NCBI GenBank assembly: GCA_001695595.3
Contig: MBPM02000069.1
Span: 124,001 to 188,000 of the forward strand
Reading direction: 5' to 3'
DNA length: 64,000 nucleotides
Origin: Plasmopara viticola
Taxonomy: Eukaryota; Oomycota; Peronosporomycetes; Peronosporales; Peronosporaceae
A model generated the notes under the pieces. That model had not been told where the DNA came from. It made no database searches and saw only the letters and a program-made list of their open reading frames with translations. This document shows positions 36,245 through 45,059 of this stretch, one piece after another (position 1 is the stretch's first letter; the number at the start of each line of letters is the position of its first letter). The position numbers were made by a program, and so were the translations under genes.

Positions 36245-36787
36245 CATTTTACGTATTTTTACGACAACAAACGCGCGTATCTAATTATCGAGTACGCACC
36301 AAAGGGAGAAATCTACAAAAAGCTCGTGCGTGCAGGTCGCATCTCTGAGAAACAGTCGGCATTGCATATTCAAGAGATGGCATGTGCGCTTAATTATATA
36401 CACAGTAAATATGTGACTTATCGTGACATTGAGCTATAATGGTGAGCTCAAGATTGCCGACTTTGGCTGGTGGGTCCATCCTCCATGCTCCATCCTCCTC
36501 CACTACCTACCACCTGAATTGATTGAGATGCCACACGATGAAATTTAGACGTTTGGACGCTTGGCATTCTCATGTTTGAGTTTCTTACTAGTACACCTTC
36601 CTTCGGAACAGGAAGCACTAAAGAGACGTATCGTCTTATTGCGCACGTGGATCTCAACTTTCCGATTTACGTGTCGTCAGAGGCGCAAGATTTGCTAGCA
36701 AAGATTATATGTCGTGACCCTCAGCAACGAATTTCATTGGAGCGCGTGTTGAAGCACCCATGGGTCGCAAAACATTACGAGACGTAG
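36245..36787 (+). pseudogene. Aurora-like Ser/Thr protein kinase pseudogene
   Basis: Reading across frames, the plus strand gives YFYDNKRVYLIIEYAPKGE, the hinge region of Aurora kinases. It continues with [27 protein letters not shown] and [12 protein letters not shown], and then WTLGILMFEFLTSTPSFG through RDPQQRISLERVLKHPWVA to a stop. The lobe before the hinge is missing. The HRD loop breaks after RDIE and lacks the KPEN residues. The activation segment between ADFGW and LPPE is shortened and lacks the Thr-Cys-Gly loop. A stop with a frame change lies near 36,546. It is therefore a dead copy; the parent gene is outside the window. Confidence 0.85.
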
Positions 36788-36878
36788 TGTATAATACGAT
36801 AGTGTAGTTGAATCCTTGCACATTTGTGATATACAGCAACTAATCATCGCCTTTTGTCACGAATGCTTTATCTCCGTT

Positions 36879-37448
36879 CTATGCATCCCAAGACGCCTGC
36901 GGCCATACCTTTGATTGTGTGCCTTTTTTCTCGGTGGAAATTTGCACTTTTCTGGTAGCTATGAATTGTTTAGCAAACTCCTCGGCCTGTACAACACCAG
37001 TGTTGTTTGCGATAAATGCAGCACGCTTTACCTGCTCGGCCAATGCCTTCTTTTGTTGTCCCACCATGTTTGACGCGACTCAAAGACATCGGAGCGCCTT
37101 GCATCGCTCGCTGGGGTCTCCTGATTGAGTCGACACAGCTTCGTAAGCTTAAGATGAATCTCCTCGTGGGTCACGCAGCTGCAGTCGTAATTGACGCGAC
37201 TGGTCTGTCGAATGATATACGTCGGGTCTTCCATGATCCACCCATAATCGCAAAAAAGTGCCTTAGAAGTGAGTACATTAAAAAGGTCTATGTCGATCCG
37301 ACTGGTCAAACCAAAGTAGACGAACTATTTGAAGCTCGTATCTGCTTGCGTCACGTTGTGATACTTCGGTATGGCCAAATGTTATTCGCACTCCCGAGGA
37401 AGATGCTTTGTATCTCCAGGGTAAACAGATTACTCCAAAACAGTTAGG
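36879..37448. other. Ambiguous coding-like segment readable on both strands
   Basis: The minus strand gives two overlapping frames, 37309-37028 (GWIMEDPTYIIRQTSRV) and 37067-36879 (QQKKALAEQVKRAAFIANN). The plus strand 37016-37447 is open for 143 codons, and a shifted plus frame ends in TPEEDALYLQGKQITPKQLG and a stop. Both readings look protein-like, which suggests a decayed or multi-exon gene. I cannot choose the strand or family. Confidence 0.3.
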
Positions 37449-38453
37449 CGTATAGAATCGCACTTGAACGAAAACCTCGTCTGAATCTTACCCTGCCCCT
37501 GATGCAAATCCCGCTCTAAACAGGCCTGCGGGAACGCATAGCAAAAAATTCACTTCTTTTACAGTGAAAAAAACGCCCGAGACTAATACACAACGATCGT
37601 GGTAGCATAAAAAAAGAGAACGTATCGCAAAGCTAGTCCATTCCATATGTAACTCCATAAAATTTATCTTAGGTTGGTAGTGAGAACCTCGAGTCAATAC
37701 CTAACTATGCTGGACCTCATGCATCTGCTGATGTCTGGCGAACAATTGTAGGGGCTAAAACACTGACAAACCACTGCTTCTCCTTTTCAATGATCCTGAA
37801 AAGACTTCATATAATACCGTTTGAACAAATGCAAACTTGTTTCACGAGTATTTAAAACTTCGTGTAACTAGCTTCTGAATAGTTGCCTAAAGATGCCTGA
37901 AGTTGTTAAGATTGTTGTTGATGACTCGCCATTGATCAAAACGGAAGTGAAGGTAACCCTAAAATAACATGAAAAATAGGCGTGTTCCCTTCATCAAATC
38001 ACGGCCAATTCAAGCGTCGAATAAAGCCCGCTTGCACTCGCGTTTGAAACTTAGCAGATTGCTTGTATCAATGTAGTTTTTTTTCGTTTTCACTTTATTT
38101 TCTTGGCAAGCTGACTAACGCTGATTTGGCTCACTTTGTTAGTCGGAGCTTCAATTTATGTCGAGCAATAGTCTTTTTGGGATGGCGCTACAGACTATAA
38201 GTGGTCTACTTCCCCGATCAATCAATTTTCATTGTCAGAGGCATTTATCGACGTCGAATTTTCTTTCGAACTTTTTTCACTTCGTCATATATGCACAGTT
38301 ACGAAAGATATCATTTCCATTTTCTGTAAATCTAAATAGTCTGGAGGTTATTCAATTTTTTGATGTCGATTCTCGCAGCCATTCGATTTTAACATGTATA
38401 TACTGACGACGTGCTTTTACTGCTCAATGGCGAAATAAAAGCTTCCCGATCAT
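37449..38453. other. Intergenic stretch with a possible first exon
   Basis: At 37,893 an ATG opens a short frame (MPEVVKIVVDDSPLIKTEVK) ending at a GTAACC, like a small first exon. No matching second exon could be followed. Otherwise only AT-rich sequence is seen. Confidence 0.25.
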
Positions 38454-38966
38454 ATGAATATTCGCGACATCTACAACGATATACATGATTACACTTCCAT
38501 ACGACCCCCTCTCAATCAATCTCTAGTCTTGAGCAACAACGTATTCGCCAAAACCAAGCGCCGATCGTGCGTTGGCATAAAGAAAACATTGTGCTACTTC
38601 GAGGGAATTTTAGGTGAAGTCACTGTTGATTTAGGTGCTTCCTCATCTAGGACAATCGATAAAGGCATTGCTTATTTAAAGCATCTGGCCATGCGAACTA
38701 CTAATACCAAAGCAGCAGCAGGTGCTACTATGCAAAACACGATCAATCCACTCCGTAGTCCATTCTTGACATCGACGCTTGCCACACTAGATGAAGAAAA
38801 GGTTACAGTCGAAAGCATTTTCACCTGGACCAATTCTTCAAATTTTGAGTATAATTTGTATGTTGTAGTTCCCATGTCATCGGCTGTAAATCCTCAAACG
38901 AAGGTAGAGCAAAACCACCCGCCAAGTTGTTGCTGTTCCGCAACCGCTGAAATCCAAAGCACGTAG
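38454..38966 (+). CDS. Hypothetical protein, 170 residues
   Basis: This is a single open frame from the ATG at 38454, with no signal peptide, no membrane segment and no motif I recognise. Its middle part (EGILGEVTVDLGASSSRTID) is Ser/Thr-rich. Frame length and balanced composition make it the best uncharacterised ORF in the gene-poor middle of the window. It may still be a chance ORF or an exon remnant. It lies just upstream of repeat Y copy 3. Confidence 0.3.
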   Translation: MNIRDIYNDIHDYTSIRPPLNQSLVLSNNVFAKTKRRSCVGIKKTLCYFEGILGEVTVDLGASSSRTIDKGIAYLKHLAMRTTNTKAAAGATMQNTINPLRSPFLTSTLATLDEEKVTVESIFTWTNSSNFEYNLYVVVPMSSAVNPQTKVEQNHPPSCCCSATAEIQST

Positions 38967-39254
38967 CTAGATCTTCCGAAGTTTATATAGCTGTTCGAGC
39001 TAACAACGCCGACAATATGCTTTCTGCTAAAGCAGTAGGCAAACTGTAAATGAGACCGCGCGTATTTTTTTGCGTTAGACAATTCTCGAAATGATCAGAG
39101 ACCAGAGACATCCCGCGGCTTAATGCAAGTCAGATAATGCGCGACGTAAAATGGCGAATTTGCAGCAAAGGCGCCAGCGGGAGTCACAAAGATTTCAAAA
39201 CTGACATCAAATGTAAGTTTCGTACACAATAGTACAAGCAAGGAGAATAGCTTT

Positions 39255-39900
39255 AAACGATCCGTAAGAGGTCGATAATTTACCGTTGCAGAGGTACCAT
39301 CCGAGCGCAAGGAAAAAAATTCTACTTCCGAAATTTGAAAGAGCGCTACCAGATACAGTCACGCCTTGACAATTTTGCTACGTACCTTGTGAGCGTAAAT
39401 GTCCGGGAAGGGGTCAAATAAAAGCTTGTTTACACAAGCTCAGCCGATATGAAAGCATCCATTCCAGATTTTGTTAAGGTGTACTGGTAAGACGTCGCAT
39501 ATTCTACACGCAATTAAATCGAGAGTCATCCTTTTCTGGCACTGTCATACAATTTTATTATGACTTTGGAAAAGCGCGCTTATGAACCTACTAGGAATGG
39601 GGTACATAGAATTACGAGAATGTATATAAGAATCGAAACGGTATGTCTTGCGTGAGCGTCACAATCAAATACACAACCAAACATCCTCGCTTCCAGAAGT
39701 AGCAATTTAGCTTCATCACTTCTGGTTGATACCTTGTATTCTTTTGTGTCACTACGAAATGTCTCCCGCAACGTGCACGAATTGTCACTAGTGTCAGTAT
39801 CTCTCATCTATTGTCATTCATTGTAGCCATACAGATGTCAATAGCAATGACCCATTGATGATTCTTATAGTGACACATTGTTCTGATGCTGTCATAGAGG
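39255..39900. repeat. Repeat Y, copy 3
   Basis: Same-orientation counterpart of 31,300-31,920, alike over its full length by eye, ending in a shared GATGCTGTCA/GATGCTGCCA segment. It marks the left edge of duplicated block B (SF-assemblin scraps, RPL37, CRN relic). Confidence 0.65.
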
Positions 39901-39967
39901 CATATCTCTCTCAATTAAAATTGGCAGCCCTAGCCCTCGGATTTGGAAGTTTGCATCATTGACATGA

Positions 39968-40396
39968 TCAAAAATTCAAACTACACGAGCTTTGAGCAGA
40001 GCATACAAATAATTTGATTAGACTCGCTTGATGCTGCGATTGCCTACACGCATAACCTGATAAAATTTGTCTTTTTGCTTGAAACTTTGCGAGTCGCCCA
40101 CTTTTCTCAGTGCGAAAACTAACTTTTATCTTGCGCTCATTGCTCTCCACAGCATGCAACGTCTTCTTCTCACACTTTTGCTTCGTGGCATTCTCAATGT
40201 CGAATGGTTCGTGATTTTTATTTAATTTGCGTGTAATAGTAACCCTGCGACTGACGGTATTAAGGACCGTTGTGTACGCAAACACGCGGAATTTTGAGCG
40301 AAAGTGTACAACGCGAGAAAGAACATTTTTATAATGCTTGACAACCTATTATCATCCTTTATTGCAGGAAAATTAGAAAACCCAGATACAAAATAA
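39968..40396. pseudogene. SF-assemblin scraps in two orientations (copy B)
   Basis: The minus strand 40285-39968 carries FAYTTVLNTV, EPFDIENATKQKCEKKTLHA and ESNERKIKVSF, clearly from the last SF-assemblin exon. The end of the same exon (IMLDNLLSSFIAGKLENPDTK and stop) reads on the plus strand at about 40,310-40,396. An internal inversion therefore split the gene after duplication. Confidence 0.8.
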
Positions 40397-40681
40397 GAAA
40401 AGCACAACATTTACAAAATTTGACCACGGCAAAAAGATGTGATTATTGGATTGAAAAGTCGAAAGCGTCTTGTATTGCTCCCTTCAATCAATTTATACGA
40501 TCGCCTCTTCATGTTTTCACGAATGCCGTCAATCGTCAAATGCAGAAACTTTACGCGTCACTTTCGTTTCGTCTCCAATGCCAATCACACTTTTGATTAC
40601 CGTATCCCTGTTGCCTTGCTCGCTAGTGTGTGAATTTCCCTAAAAAGCTTTTTGTCCAATACTTCTTGCTCTTAAGCAAAC

Positions 40682-41331
40682 TTAGTTGGTGGCAGCCTTC
40701 TTCGACACAGCGGAGGAGCCCTCACGGAAGCCGTTGTTGAAACGACGCTGGACGGTCTTCAGATGGCGCATGCGGCCAGTACCCGTCGTGCGGCGACGCA
40801 AGGCCTTCTGGCTCCAGTTGTCTGCAACGGTTTAGCAACAATCACTACCACTGACGTTAACCATTAAGTCGCGTTTGGAACTTACATTTGCGCATCTTGG
40901 AAGCGGGATAGCCACACGAAGAGCAAATGCCTTTCTGGATGTGGTAAGAGCTGCGCCCACACCGTCTACAGATGGTGTGGGTCTTGTTGTGGCGCATACC
41001 GAAACTCTGCGTACCTTTCGTCTACATTGACACAAACAGTCACAGTCGTATCAGTTTTGTCGTGTCGTAGTGACGATATTCTGACATCTAAAGGCTGCAT
41101 CGTGCTTTTCTAAGAAGCTCCTGCTTAACCTTGAGCGCTGACTTCCTGGCCACGCCTAATATATTTTCTCGCTGTGCAGACAACGCAACAGCTAATGCCC
41201 TACGTCACTGCAAGTCCAGTGACGACATGACACAGAGAAGGCAGAGGCGACGGAGGGAGGTGCAGCTAGCTCAATGTGTTTCGCGCAGAGTCATGTTGCC
41301 GGTATGCGTGAACAATGAGTAGACCTACCAT
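40682..41331 (-). CDS. RPL37: 60S ribosomal protein L37 (eL37)
   Basis: eL37 is a small zinc-binding protein of the cytosolic large ribosomal subunit. Three exons give 92 residues. Exon 1 is only the start codon (41331-41329), followed by a GTAGGT donor. Exon 2 is 41021-40886 and exon 3 is 40821-40682. Splicing yields [20 protein letters not shown], with the zinc-ribbon cysteines (CRRCG and CSSCG), then [20 protein letters not shown] and the conserved C-terminus. An intron directly after ATG explains why the coding frame appears to lack a start (a TAG precedes the second exon). The upstream sequence is pyrimidine-rich, as in many ribosomal-protein promoters. Broken copies are at 27.6 and 29.1 kb. 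Confidence 0.95.
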
Positions 41332-41739
41332 CTTAGATTTCGGGCTTGAGACTTTAACGCGGAGCTGAAGGAAGGGGTAAAATAAGTCGAGCAAAGTCTG
41401 TAGCGTCTACTGACTATACAAAAAGGCCATTAAAGGGCATGGCTTACAAAATTCAAGTTAATGACAGATCCGCTTCACTCGAACCAACCAAATACAGGCG
41501 GGCTAGGGACAACAAAACACATCAATTTACCGTTGTAATTGGACGATTATTGTGCCTTTCATGATATATTTCTTAGTCATAGGAACACAAATTTCTGTCA
41601 CCTACACATATTAAAGCCTCATGGGTCTAATTAAGGTCAATATTAAGTGGATGATGGACTTACTCTATGGCGACCTTCCTGAGTACTCTTGACCTATCTT
41701 TATGGCTAAGAAAAAGGTAAAAATATCTACTACATTTAT

Positions 41740-42600
41740 AATTAATATTCAAATATGACGCGTACATTGACGATGGCTCAAAAAGGCCTCGACTTTTTGG
41801 TGAGAACGTCAAGGCAGTCTTTGCAGAAGTCTCTCGCGTGGTCGTTGTCGACCTCACAGTTTTCGCGAACAAGGCGACGTACGACGCGGACCGACGTTGC
41901 CCAAGTCATCGTCATCAGTCCAAGAAGTAGGAAAAAAGAAGACGATGGGATCATCGTTTAAGTGCCAGTGCAGAAATTTGGGAGCGGAGGTGGCAAAAGA
42001 GCGACCAAAATGTCAACCTCATTCGAAACGCTTGAAACGGTAAGCAGATCTGAACGAAGTCCTTGATCTTAACAAAAAGGCGAAGCTCAACAACAATGGC
42101 GAGTCACCCACAAGATAATCTTACGTGTCGTACAATGACTTGGAAAAAGTGCTGAGATTGATATTATTTTTGAGGAACAACGGTCCCATGATGACGACAT
42201 TGGTGTGATATACCCATTCTTACTCAAGGCCATCGGAACTCGGAAAAAAGCAATACGACTGCACTTCAATACGCGTGCGTGATTTGGCTATTTGATGGAG
42301 TTGTCCGGATTCTGGCCAAACAATCTGTCGTGGGGAAATGAGCGCATGGACACAAGCCCTTCGAGTTTATAATTCAATGAGCTACGAAACTTGTATGCAT
42401 TGTCAAGGCAAAAAAATACGACTTTTAGGCGGAGCCTCTTGTCGGATGCCAAGCTTTGACAAAGCATATGACATCGTTACGAGCAAAGAAGAATAGCTCT
42501 TTCTCAAAAGTCTGAATGACGTGACAAAGCCACGATCAAAACAGAGTACAATAGCCGAGAGGATCGATGCCATGCTGTTAGCATTGGTTGTATCACAATA
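41740..42600 (+). pseudogene. Crinkler-family relic with N- and C-terminal parts (copy B)
   Basis: The plus strand contains LTVFANKATYDADRR near 41,857-41,900, the CRN N-terminal domain, preceded by the decayed VKAVFAEVSRVV. Further on come NEVLDLNKKAKLNNN, SYVSYNDLEKVL and VKAKKYD, which resemble a CRN C-terminal domain seen in oomycete CRN proteins. Repeated stops and frameshifts are evident, so the gene is dead. DNA similarity to the relics at 27.75 and 30.6 kb shows a common source. Confidence 0.6.
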
Positions 42601-42924
42601 TATGTACTGCTGTTGCTGAGCTCAATTGTAATGCATCGCGCGGAAAGCGAAGACCGAATTTTTAATCTTTCTAGTGTTTCTTCTTTTTACTACAGCCAAC
42701 CCCGGTAAATACAATTACTATCATCATTATTTTGATCGAAACCTTAACATTATAGTATTATGTATTTATGTAGGGAAGTGATTACGGGCAGGCACTTTTC
42801 GCTAACGGGCAGGCACAGATGTTTCTATGAATTGCATTGATTGGCATTTCGTCTGTGATTGGCTGGAGGGTTAATTCTCAGCCGTGATATCAATTCTCAT
42901 ATGCTACACCAATCTCAGATGCGG

Positions 42925-43868
42925 TCGCAGGTGTTATATAGATTTTGAAGGCTTAATTCTGAGTTTTTTTTGTCCACTCTTGGAATCTAGTTTTCTTAGA
43001 GGTAAAAATTATAAGAGTACCTTTGCAAAATCCAAAATAGTACAACGATATAGTCAGTCCTATCGCTTAAATACTATCATCCAAGGTCAATAAGCACAAG
43101 AAGAAATCATGTCGACGCTAACTAGCACAGATATGGGCGAGCTTAAGCGTCCGACCACGCGTGTGCATGCTCCCCCAGGCGGCGGCTCAAGCTGGAACTT
43201 TGGGGACGATTCGGCTCCCGTGTCCACTGGTCGTAAGCGCTTTATTCAGCCTCAAGCCCAAACGCAACAAGACACCAAGATGGAGTCGCCTCCTGCAGCG
43301 CGAGTGGCTTCTCAAGCTCCAGTTGACGTTTTGGGCAACGGTGTTCGCGTTGCTCTCCTCAAGACAAGTAGCGACGCGGAGATAGTGGATCGTATCGTGC
43401 ATAACTGCTTCGAAAAGCTGGAAAGTCAATCTGTGAGCTCCGAGACCTTTACGGTCGCCGCACTGGACCAATTGCCGTACGCGGCCAACAAGCTCACGGC
43501 GTGTCATGGATTCGATGGCGTCATTTGTTTTGGCTTTTTGAACACGCAGGATGTACAATTCCCAGCTTTATGTACGGCGTTGACGCAGAGTTTGATTGAC
43601 ATCAGTGTCAAAAATGTACGTCCCGTGGTGCGTGCTGTGCTTGTTGGAGAATTCCGTGTCGCCTCCGTCAAGGCAAAAGGAGGATGGGGTGCGGAGTATG
43701 CAGACATCGCATCATTAATCCAGCTCGGGAATTAAAGTAAGGCATTGGTCAATTTTACAAGTTAGTAAAAAGATTGGCGTTGAGAAATTAAACTCAACTG
43801 TGCGAGTTGGATTTCGAAACCTAGCTATAGTCTCTATGACTAGATATCGATATTCAATATAGGCAGTC
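42925..43868. repeat. Left arm of large inverted repeat
   Basis: This arm, about 940 bp, holds promoter, gene and 3' flank, and matches 45,060-46,005 in inverted orientation with high identity. The outer limit is near CGCAGGTGTTA and the inner limit near ATCGATATT. The spacer is about 1.2 kb. Confidence 0.85.
43109..43735 (+). CDS. Lumazine-synthase-like protein with Jupiter/HN1-like N-terminal motif (copy 1)
   Basis: This is a single-exon gene of 208 residues from the ATG at 43109. Residues 16-32 (TTRVHAPPGGGSSWNFG) resemble the RVLxPPGGGSS motif of the microtubule-associated Jupiter/HN1 family. A Gln/Pro-rich linker (about 35-75) follows. Residues 79-206 fit the layout of 6,7-dimethyl-8-ribityllumazine synthase: VRVALLKTSSD, SETFTVAALDQLPYAANKL, FDGVICFGFL, DVQFPAL and RPVVRAVLVG. 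The PGA-x-E-LP substrate loop is missing (LDQLPYA). The catalytic-histidine position of the enzyme reads Q150. If the alignment is right it is a pseudoenzyme rather than a riboflavin-pathway enzyme. A near-identical inverted copy lies at 45,190-45,816. Confidence 0.75.
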   Translation: MSTLTSTDMGELKRPTTRVHAPPGGGSSWNFGDDSAPVSTGRKRFIQPQAQTQQDTKMESPPAARVASQAPVDVLGNGVRVALLKTSSDAEIVDRIVHNCFEKLESQSVSSETFTVAALDQLPYAANKLTACHGFDGVICFGFLNTQDVQFPALCTALTQSLIDISVKNVRPVVRAVLVGEFRVASVKAKGGWGAEYADIASLIQLGN

Positions 43869-44196
43869 GTTGTGCAACTCTTGCACTGCCATATTGCCAT
43901 CACACGCCCAGACCACATGAAAGAACCTAGAGCCATTGCTCGACGAATATAAAACCGATACAGAACCTACACAACGCAGAAAACATTGAATCACATACTT
44001 GCTTACAATGTGGACAATTTAGGCTCAGTACGTTTCACTGATATTCACAAGACAACCGCACTTCGCATTTTCCGTCCAGTAATATAGGCGGAGCTCACAG
44101 CCTTACATTTTACGAATCTAGGAATTAGCTCGTAATAGTTCGATACCAGCTTGGCTTGTTTTGATGTAATAACATCATGGCTGATTTATTTTTGTC

Positions 44197-44378
44197 ACAT
44201 GTTGGGCAAATAATGGAAGACCCTCACGACCTCGGTGCTGGCTGCACTGCCCGCCGAACGAGACCCGACGTATGCGGACACCACTCTATGCCGTGGGCAA
44301 GCCAGACTGAGCCTAGCACGTGCATAACTTGGCAACGCGATAACGTAATACATTACATTACATTACATGTTGGGCAAA
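44197..44378 (+). mobile_element. Single-unit SINE-like insertion with 14-bp target duplication
   Basis: A perfect 14-bp direct repeat ACATGTTGGGCAAA (44,197-44,210 and 44,365-44,378) flanks about 154 bp. The insert matches the second unit of the element at 33.5 kb, beginning TGGAAGACCCTCACGACC. It ends in AATACATTACATTACATTAC, a simple-repeat tail typical of SINEs. It sits in the spacer of the large inverted repeat. The intact duplication and tail suggest a recent insertion. Confidence 0.85.
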
Positions 44379-44829
44379 GACGGACAATACTCTTGCCATT
44401 CTTTTGACCCTGACATGAGGAGGAATATACTGGGTTCACTGCAACACTGTATGAGAAAAGACTTTCATCGCCCAGCCTACGAACCCTACTCAAATTAATT
44501 TGATCAAGAAGCCACACAATAGGGGTATGAAGTGCGTTTTCACGTGTTGTGCTGTGTCGCGTAATAGTGTACATCTTGCTGACTGCATGGTAAGTTACTC
44601 ATGCTGTGACTGATATCACATGCAGTGTCCACTATTTAATCAGCATTTCATGAACTTCCAACATGCTCTAACACATGCGATAAATTGGCATTGTCGACAT
44701 GTATATAATACGCCATGTTGACCAACATGCCACCCTTTGCAATATATATTGCAGCAAGTACAAACCGGCAAGAGTTAAACTGCCTGCTGACGCGTCTATG
44801 CGAAAGCCAGATCCTGAGTTGGCCAAAAC

Positions 44830-44877
44830 AAGTTGGGTCGTAATTTCGTAAGTCTCTTACGAAATCGACACCAACTT
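44830..44877. repeat. Hairpin of about 22 bp with AAGTTGG ends
   Basis: ATTTCGTAAG and CTTACGAAAT pair perfectly around TCT. Outer pairing continues as AAGTTGGGTCG against CGACACCAACTT with one or two bulges. The outer ends are shared with 12,557-12,592, suggesting a foldback mobile element. Confidence 0.6.
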
Positions 44878-45059
44878 AGCCCCATTGGTGTGATATTCTC
44901 TCACAGGCAAAAGTCGCCAAAGTCGAGTGGTAAAGCCTTCAGCGCCTTCCTAGTCTAGGTGATCATATGCCTGGTTGTGAAGCGGTCTTTTTCGCTACCT
45001 GCGTGATGGCCATTTAATCGTGACAGTGAAGATTGTTCCTTAGGACTAGGATTAGCCAC

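Noticed and set aside
44349..44368. An independent ATTAC microsatellite.
   Set aside because: It is the 3' tail of the SINE-like insertion, bounded by the target duplication.
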